Positions 37,187 to 41,023 of a stretch of 41,023 nt of DNA are shown here, piece by piece. Under the pieces are notes generated by a model that was given only the letters and a program-made list of their open reading frames with translations, was not told the DNA's origin and ran no database searches. The position numbers and the translations under genes are program-made. Origin of the DNA: Akkermansiaceae bacterium (lineage in GTDB: Bacteria > Verrucomicrobiota > Verrucomicrobiia > Verrucomicrobiales > Akkermansiaceae); contig SUVN01000003.1 of NCBI GenBank assembly GCA_015061985.1, forward strand, positions 1 to 41,023, in the 5' to 3' direction. Positions within the stretch are counted from its first letter, which is position 1. Every line of letters starts with the position of its first letter.

Positions 37187-37207
37187 CATACGAGTTATAA
37201 ATCCGTA
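37187..37207 (-). repeat. Right copy of 21-bp inverted repeat
   Basis: Begins CATACGAGTTATAAATCC on the plus strand, the exact reverse complement of 37026-37046. It ends 31 bp before the first operon gene. Confidence 0.95.
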
Positions 37208-37238
37208 TACTTGCCGATGGGTCAACCTCATCGGAGTC

Positions 37239-37919
37239 ATGATTTTCAAGCGTATCGTTCTTTCAGTCACGGCAGTGGCATTTCTGTTTTCTTCCGTCAC
37301 CTCCTGTACCTTGCGACAGTTTACAGGCGCTACAGGTGCTACAGTCGGTGTTTTTCTGGCTGCGGCCTGGATTAACGGTGAGAATCAGGAACGCAAAGAG
37401 AAAGGGGTACGTGAGTTGACCGATGAGGAAAAAAATCAGATTACTGTCACAGCCTTGGCGATTGGTTACGCGCTGGGCGCAGAACTTGGCGGTGCCATCG
37501 GGGATTATGTTGCCAAAAAGCGGGAGGAATACCGCACCGAAACAGAGTATCTGAACGCACAGATATACGGGGTGAACAAATCCATCAGCAAGGCAGATGC
37601 GGAGCTTGAATGGCTCAACCAACAGAGTAGCGAAATCATAAAACAGGCCGACAATGTCCGCAAACTCCCCGGTGCAAGAAAAAAAGCTGCTGCAAAGCTG
37701 CAAAAATCAGTCCAAAAGCGAAAGAAAGACGTGGAAAAACTGGGCAAGCACCTGCGAGATGCCCGCGCCGATACCTTGCAAGCCTACAACAGCACCCGGG
37801 ATCAGGAAAAGAAGAAACAGCTGAAGGCAAACCTCAAAGCGTTGGATGCTCGCATCTCAGCCACACGCAAGGTGCGTGACAACATTCTGGCTGCAAACAA
37901 CGCCGTCTCTTACCTCTAA
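37239..37919 (+). CDS. Glycine-zipper lipoprotein, first gene of the switchable operon
   Basis: A 226-residue lipoprotein with signal peptide and lipobox VTSC (Cys about 23). Residues 29-43 (TGATGATVGVFLAAA) and 75-89 (YALGAELGGAIGDYV) are Gly/Ala-rich zipper-like hydrophobic stretches, as in small envelope lipoproteins that sit in or span a membrane. Residues about 90-215 are Lys/Glu/Ala-rich and strongly coiled-coil. I recognise no named family. The ATG is preceded by GGAG at only 2 nt. A CCGATG/CATCGG hairpin (37214-37234) overlaps that GGAG and could affect translation. The next gene starts 15 bp after the stop. Confidence 0.8.
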   Translation: MIFKRIVLSVTAVAFLFSSVTSCTLRQFTGATGATVGVFLAAAWINGENQERKEKGVRELTDEEKNQITVTALAIGYALGAELGGAIGDYVAKKREEYRTETEYLNAQIYGVNKSISKADAELEWLNQQSSEIIKQADNVRKLPGARKKAAAKLQKSVQKRKKDVEKLGKHLRDARADTLQAYNSTRDQEKKKQLKANLKALDARISATRKVRDNILAANNAVSYL

Positions 37920-37934
37920 CCCCCGCCAGCCTGC

Positions 37935-38285
37935 ATGACCAGACTTCTCTCCACCTCTTTCCTGTTGCTCGCGCTCTCCTCCTGCATGTATCTCCTGCCG
38001 GAGGGGAGAGCCCTGCGGCATGCACAGGAAGAACACGCCCGAGTCATGGAAGAATACCAGCGGCGACAACAGGCACTTGCTGACAGAAAATCAGATGTGA
38101 ATCGCCTTCGCCGCGAGCTGGCAGCCAAACAGCGCAGTGCGCAAGCGGCTTCCGCCAAACGGCGCAGCAGCTCCCCCGCCGTTACCCCGAACGATGCCGC
38201 CGAAATCAACGCCTTGCAACAAGAACTTAGGCAAAAAGAAGCAGAACTCCGCACTCTTAACCAACAAATCAATTCCATCCATTAA
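37935..38285 (+). CDS. Small coiled-coil lipoprotein
   Basis: A 116-residue lipoprotein: signal peptide with lipobox LSSC (Cys17), then an almost continuous charged helix (ALRHAQEEHARVMEEYQRRQ ... ELRQKEAELRTLNQQIN) broken by a short Ser/Pro-rich hinge near residues 77-84. It probably forms a coiled coil with itself or with the lipoprotein encoded just upstream. It is 15 bp after the first gene and 9 bp before the next, so all are likely one transcript. Family unknown. Confidence 0.75.
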   Translation: MTRLLSTSFLLLALSSCMYLLPEGRALRHAQEEHARVMEEYQRRQQALADRKSDVNRLRRELAAKQRSAQAASAKRRSSSPAVTPNDAAEINALQQELRQKEAELRTLNQQINSIH

Positions 38286-38294
38286 CAAACCATC

Positions 38295-40937
38295 ATGAAA
38301 AGAACAACAACCATTACCGGTGCAAGCGCCGTCGCCATTGCCATAGCATGCATCCCTGACGCAGCTCAAGGTCAGACGGCAGCGGAAACAGCCGTCATGA
38401 ATCTTCTTTCAGGCAAGACACCCATCACTGCGGAAGCTGCCATAATCAGCGATAAGAGCGAAGTTAAGGTCAAGGCCGAGCAGGAAGCAAAGGTCAAGGC
38501 CGAGCAGGAAGCTAAAGCCAAGGCCGAGCAGGAAGCAAAGGCCAAGGCTGAGCAGGAGGCTAAAGCCAAGGCCGAGCAGGAAGCGAAGGCCAAGGCCGAG
38601 CAGGAAGCAAAGGCCAAGGCCGAGCAGGAAGCGAAGGCCAAGGCTGAGCAGGAAGCTAAGGCCAAGGCCGAGCAGGAAGCTAAGGCCAAGGCTGAGCAGG
38701 AAGCTAAGGCCAAGGCTGAGCAGGAAGCTAAGGCCAAGGCTGAGCAGGAAGCAAAGGCCAAGGCTGAGCAGGAAGCTAAGGCCAAGGCTGAGCAGGAAGC
38801 TAAGGCCAAGGCCGAGCAGGAAGCTAAAGCCAAGGCTGAGCAGGAAGCTAAAGCCAAGGCTGAGCAGGAAGCTAAGGCCAAGGCCGAGCAGGAAGCTAAG
38901 GCCAAGGCCGAGCAGGAGGCTAAAGCCAAGGCTGAGCAGGAAGCTAAAGCCAAGGCTGAGCAGGAAGCTAAGGCCAAGGCTGAGCAGGAAGCTAAGGCCA
39001 AGGCCGAGCAGGAGGCTAAAGCCAAGGCTGAGCAGGAAGCAAAGGACAAGGCAGAGCAGGAAGCTAAAATAAAAATCAACGTTCCTTCCCCCGCAGAGCT
39101 GAGCATGCCGGAGCGTATTCTTTCCAAACCCGGGGTATTGCTGTACACCTCTGCAGGCGAGGAAAAATCCGAGAACTACCTTCCGAATTACTCCATCCTG
39201 GAAATCATTTCACGGGAGAACGGCCGTATACAGGTGCAGACGCCCGGCGGCAAGGGGCTCAAAGGCTGGGTCAAGGAAGGAGACTGCCTCCCCTGGAAAC
39301 ACCAGATGGTCGTACAGTTTGCCAATCCGAACGGCCGTTCCCGCACCCTCTTCTTTGCCGGCAAGGAAGAAGCCCTGCGCTATGCAGCCATGAATCCGAA
39401 TGAGCGAGAGGTGGCTCTGCGCCCGGCCTACGAAAACATCGAGAAAAACCAGCCGGTTGCAGACAAGGCCATCGTGGCGTGCGAGCCGGAAGGCTGGGCT
39501 ACCATGAAGAGTAATTTCTACCTCATGCCCATTGTCGAGTTCACGGACGAACAGTCAGAGACGGCTTCAGAATTCAACATGTCCGCCATCAAGGTATCCG
39601 CCGTCACGGAAAACGCAGCCCGCTCCTCAGAGCCGCTGACAGCCAAAAACATGACTCTGGATCTGGTCTTTGTCATGGATCTGTCCCGCAGCATGGGGCC
39701 CCTCAAAGACCAGGTGCTCAAGACCATCCGACAGATAGCTGAGGCCACCTCCGGCAACCCGAACTTCAAGGATTCCATGATTCACTTCGGGCTCTGGGGC
39801 TACCGGGACGACATGAAAGCCTGCCCGGGCATTGAGTACCTCACCCATGACTACACCGCAGAGGGGCTTCAGCCCGCAGCCGAATTCGTCAAGACGCTGG
39901 AGCAGGCCAAGGAAACCCGCATCGACTCCGTTGACTACGCCGAGGACGTGCTGGCCGGCATGAAAGATGCCATTGAAAAGACCAGGTGGCGAGAAGGCGC
40001 TGCGCGTGCCATCATCCTCATCGGTGATGCCCCCGGTCGCGAACCCGGCAAGACAGACCCCTTCAGCCGCCGCAAGGATAAACCCGTGGGCACCGCCGCA
40101 GAAATGGGCACCAACGAAATCCGCGGGCTGGCAGATGAACACCGCGTCACCGTGGGTACAGCCTATGTGAATGTTCCCCGTTACAAGGAGCACCTGCCCA
40201 TCGCCCGCCAGCAGTTTGACGCCCTGGCCACCGGTGCAAACAAGCGCGCCACCGCCATCCTCAACATGGGGAAAGTCGGCGATTTTGACAATTTCGAACG
40301 CGAAGTCATCAGTTGGCTTACTGCCCAGACCATGGTTAGCAGCCAGGGTGGTGGTGAAATCAAAGCAGAGACAAAGGGTGAAAAATTTGCTCAGGCTCTC
40401 TTCCAGAACGCCCGCGTACACTGGATTTCAGAGGCGCACAAAGTGGGTGTGACGAATGAGATGAGCGGCTGGGTGCTGGACAAGGATTTGAAGGATCCGG
40501 CGCTGGATTCCGTGATACCCTGTGTACTGCTGAACCGCCAGCAGCTGGATTCCGTCCGCTCCATTCTGCAGAACGTGGTGGATGCGGGCATGAGCGCCAA
40601 GGGGAACTCCACCGCCTTCTTCACGGCACTTCAAACCATGGTACTGACCGCCGGAAAGAATCCGGACATGCTCAACGATATCAGCAAGCTGGCGGATTCC
40701 CGCTTTATCCCGACCTTCCTGAAGGATTTGCCCTACCGCAGTAAGGTACTGGCCATGACCAACGAATACTGGCAGAGCATGCAGCAGGATGAGCAGGATG
40801 AGTTCATCAGCAACGCGCAGAACAAGCTCAAATTCTACAAGGCCGTGTATGATAACCTGGACCTGTGGATGAAGCCGGATGAATCCTGCGATGAGAGCCA
40901 GATGCTCACCCCCATTCCGCTGGATCAACTGCCCTGA
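38295..40937 (+). CDS. Exported repeat/SH3/PpkA-like vWA protein
   Basis: An 880-residue exported protein. A signal peptide (to about residue 27, AAQGQT) is followed by 25 tandem 8-residue repeats K-x-K-A-E-Q-E-A (residues 58-257), which should form one long charged helix or stalk. Residues about 275-335 look like a bacterial SH3 domain (VLLYTSAGEEKSENYLPNYS, GGKGLKGWVKEGDCLPW). From about 455 a von Willebrand A domain begins: LVFVMDLSRSMGPLKDQ with the MIDAS DxSxS at Asp462, then IHFGLWGYRDD, PGIEYLTHDY, DYAEDVLAGM and AIILIGDAPG. That pattern resembles the periplasmic vWA domain of PpkA proteins. No kinase domain is present. A C-terminal helical region (680-880) is unrecognised. The function is probably envelope sensing or scaffolding, by inference. 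Confidence 0.85.
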   Translation: MKRTTTITGASAVAIAIACIPDAAQGQTAAETAVMNLLSGKTPITAEAAIISDKSEVKVKAEQEAKVKAEQEAKAKAEQEAKAKAEQEAKAKAEQEAKAKAEQEAKAKAEQEAKAKAEQEAKAKAEQEAKAKAEQEAKAKAEQEAKAKAEQEAKAKAEQEAKAKAEQEAKAKAEQEAKAKAEQEAKAKAEQEAKAKAEQEAKAKAEQEAKAKAEQEAKAKAEQEAKAKAEQEAKAKAEQEAKAKAEQEAKDKAEQEAKIKINVPSPAELSMPERILSKPGVLLYTSAGEEKSENYLPNYSILEIISRENGRIQVQTPGGKGLKGWVKEGDCLPWKHQMVVQFANPNGRSRTLFFAGKEEALRYAAMNPNEREVALRPAYENIEKNQPVADKAIVACEPEGWATMKSNFYLMPIVEFTDEQSETASEFNMSAIKVSAVTENAARSSEPLTAKNMTLDLVFVMDLSRSMGPLKDQVLKTIRQIAEATSGNPNFKDSMIHFGLWGYRDDMKACPGIEYLTHDYTAEGLQPAAEFVKTLEQAKETRIDSVDYAEDVLAGMKDAIEKTRWREGAARAIILIGDAPGREPGKTDPFSRRKDKPVGTAAEMGTNEIRGLADEHRVTVGTAYVNVPRYKEHLPIARQQFDALATGANKRATAILNMGKVGDFDNFEREVISWLTAQTMVSSQGGGEIKAETKGEKFAQALFQNARVHWISEAHKVGVTNEMSGWVLDKDLKDPALDSVIPCVLLNRQQLDSVRSILQNVVDAGMSAKGNSTAFFTALQTMVLTAGKNPDMLNDISKLADSRFIPTFLKDLPYRSKVLAMTNEYWQSMQQDEQDEFISNAQNKLKFYKAVYDNLDLWMKPDESCDESQMLTPIPLDQLP
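38466..39065 (+). repeat. 25 tandem 24-bp repeats
   Basis: Exactly 600 bp made of 25 units, each encoding K-x-K-A-E-Q-E-A: two KVK units, 22 KAK units and a final KDK unit. Units differ almost only at synonymous sites (GCC/GCT, AAG/AAA, GAA/GAG, GCA/GCT/GCG). Such near-identity promotes slippage and recombination in steps of 24 bp, which stay in frame. Confidence 0.98.
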
Positions 40938-40954
40938 TACACGCCAACGTCAAC

Positions 40955-41023
40955 ATGAGTTACGAAACGCTGTCAGCCTCCACCGTTCTCACCGCCCGCG
41001 AGCTCTCCCGCTTATATGCGGGG
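40955..41023 (+). CDS. Start of a further operon gene, possibly an ABC-transporter ATPase (partial)
   Basis: The frame opens with ATG at 40955, 17 bp after the vWA gene, and is open to the window edge (23 codons, MSYETLSASTVLTARELSRL). The VLTARELSRLYAG pattern resembles the first strand of ABC ATPases, where the aromatic residue stacks on ATP. The sequence is too short to be sure. Confidence 0.45.
   Translation, partial: MSYETLSASTVLTARELSRLYAG

Larger units (their letters stand above)
37026..37207. other. Candidate invertible promoter segment
   Basis: A 182-bp unit: two 21-bp inverted repeats around 140 bp of A/T-rich DNA, placed between a divergent recombinase gene and an operon of lipoproteins. 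It contains a perfect TATAAT reading right (37179-37184) and a small TTCGGA/TCCGAA hairpin (37114-37132). In the present orientation the promoter faces the operon (ON). After inversion the TATAAT would lie at 37049-37054 on the minus strand, about 35 nt before the recombinase ATG. Inversion itself is inferred, not observed. Confidence 0.8.

Noticed and set aside
38466..39065. CRISPR array
   Set aside because: The 24-bp units are directly joined with no spacers and encode a continuous in-frame protein repeat.

Overview
The window looks like chromosomal DNA from a gut-type Verrucomicrobiota, most probably an Akkermansia relative. The evidence is a surface protein ending in a VPEP plus RRRR sorting tail (PEP-CTERM), a verrucomicrobial-style tyrosine recombinase, moderately high GC with GC-rich third positions, and an almost complete lack of Shine-Dalgarno sequences even before ribosomal protein and EF-Tu genes. 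The species assignment is an inference from these features; no comparison was run.

Layout. Positions 1-5800 are read leftwards: a cellulose-synthase-like glycosyltransferase, an L,D-transpeptidase lipoprotein with a strongly basic tail, purD, an M42 peptidase and a small lipoprotein. Positions 5880-8640 are read rightwards: a secreted protein of unknown function, an ApaG-domain protein, rpe and a membrane protein. A leftward alkaline phosphatase follows. Positions 9879-23420 hold the classical transcription/translation cluster read leftwards from one consensus promoter: tRNA-Thr, tuf, tRNA-Trp, secE, nusG, rplK, rplA, rplJ, rplL, rpoB, rpoC. Positions 23550-33560 are more accessory: a Cys-rich Sel1-repeat protein, a possible decayed gene, the PEP-CTERM protein, a giant transglutaminase-like/DUF4011/helicase/nuclease/DUF3320 protein of the kind linked to anti-phage defence, and a secreted protein of unknown function. 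hisIE, hemL and tRNA-Ser follow.

The most striking part is 35980-41023. A leftward tyrosine recombinase starts 11 bp from a 21-bp perfect inverted repeat (37026-37046 and 37187-37207). The repeats enclose a 140-bp segment with a perfect TATAAT box pointing right into a tight operon. That operon encodes a glycine-zipper lipoprotein, a coiled-coil lipoprotein, an 880-residue exported protein with 25 tandem K-x-K-A-E-Q-E-A repeats, an SH3-like region and a PpkA-like von Willebrand A domain, and the first codons of a possible ABC-transporter ATPase. I read this as a phase-variable envelope-sensing or envelope-remodelling module under an invertible promoter. Flipping the segment would turn the promoter towards the recombinase gene itself.

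A second, weaker inverted repeat (26278-26292 and 26408-26422) lies between the PEP-CTERM gene and the giant helicase, so those two divergent genes may also share a switchable control region.
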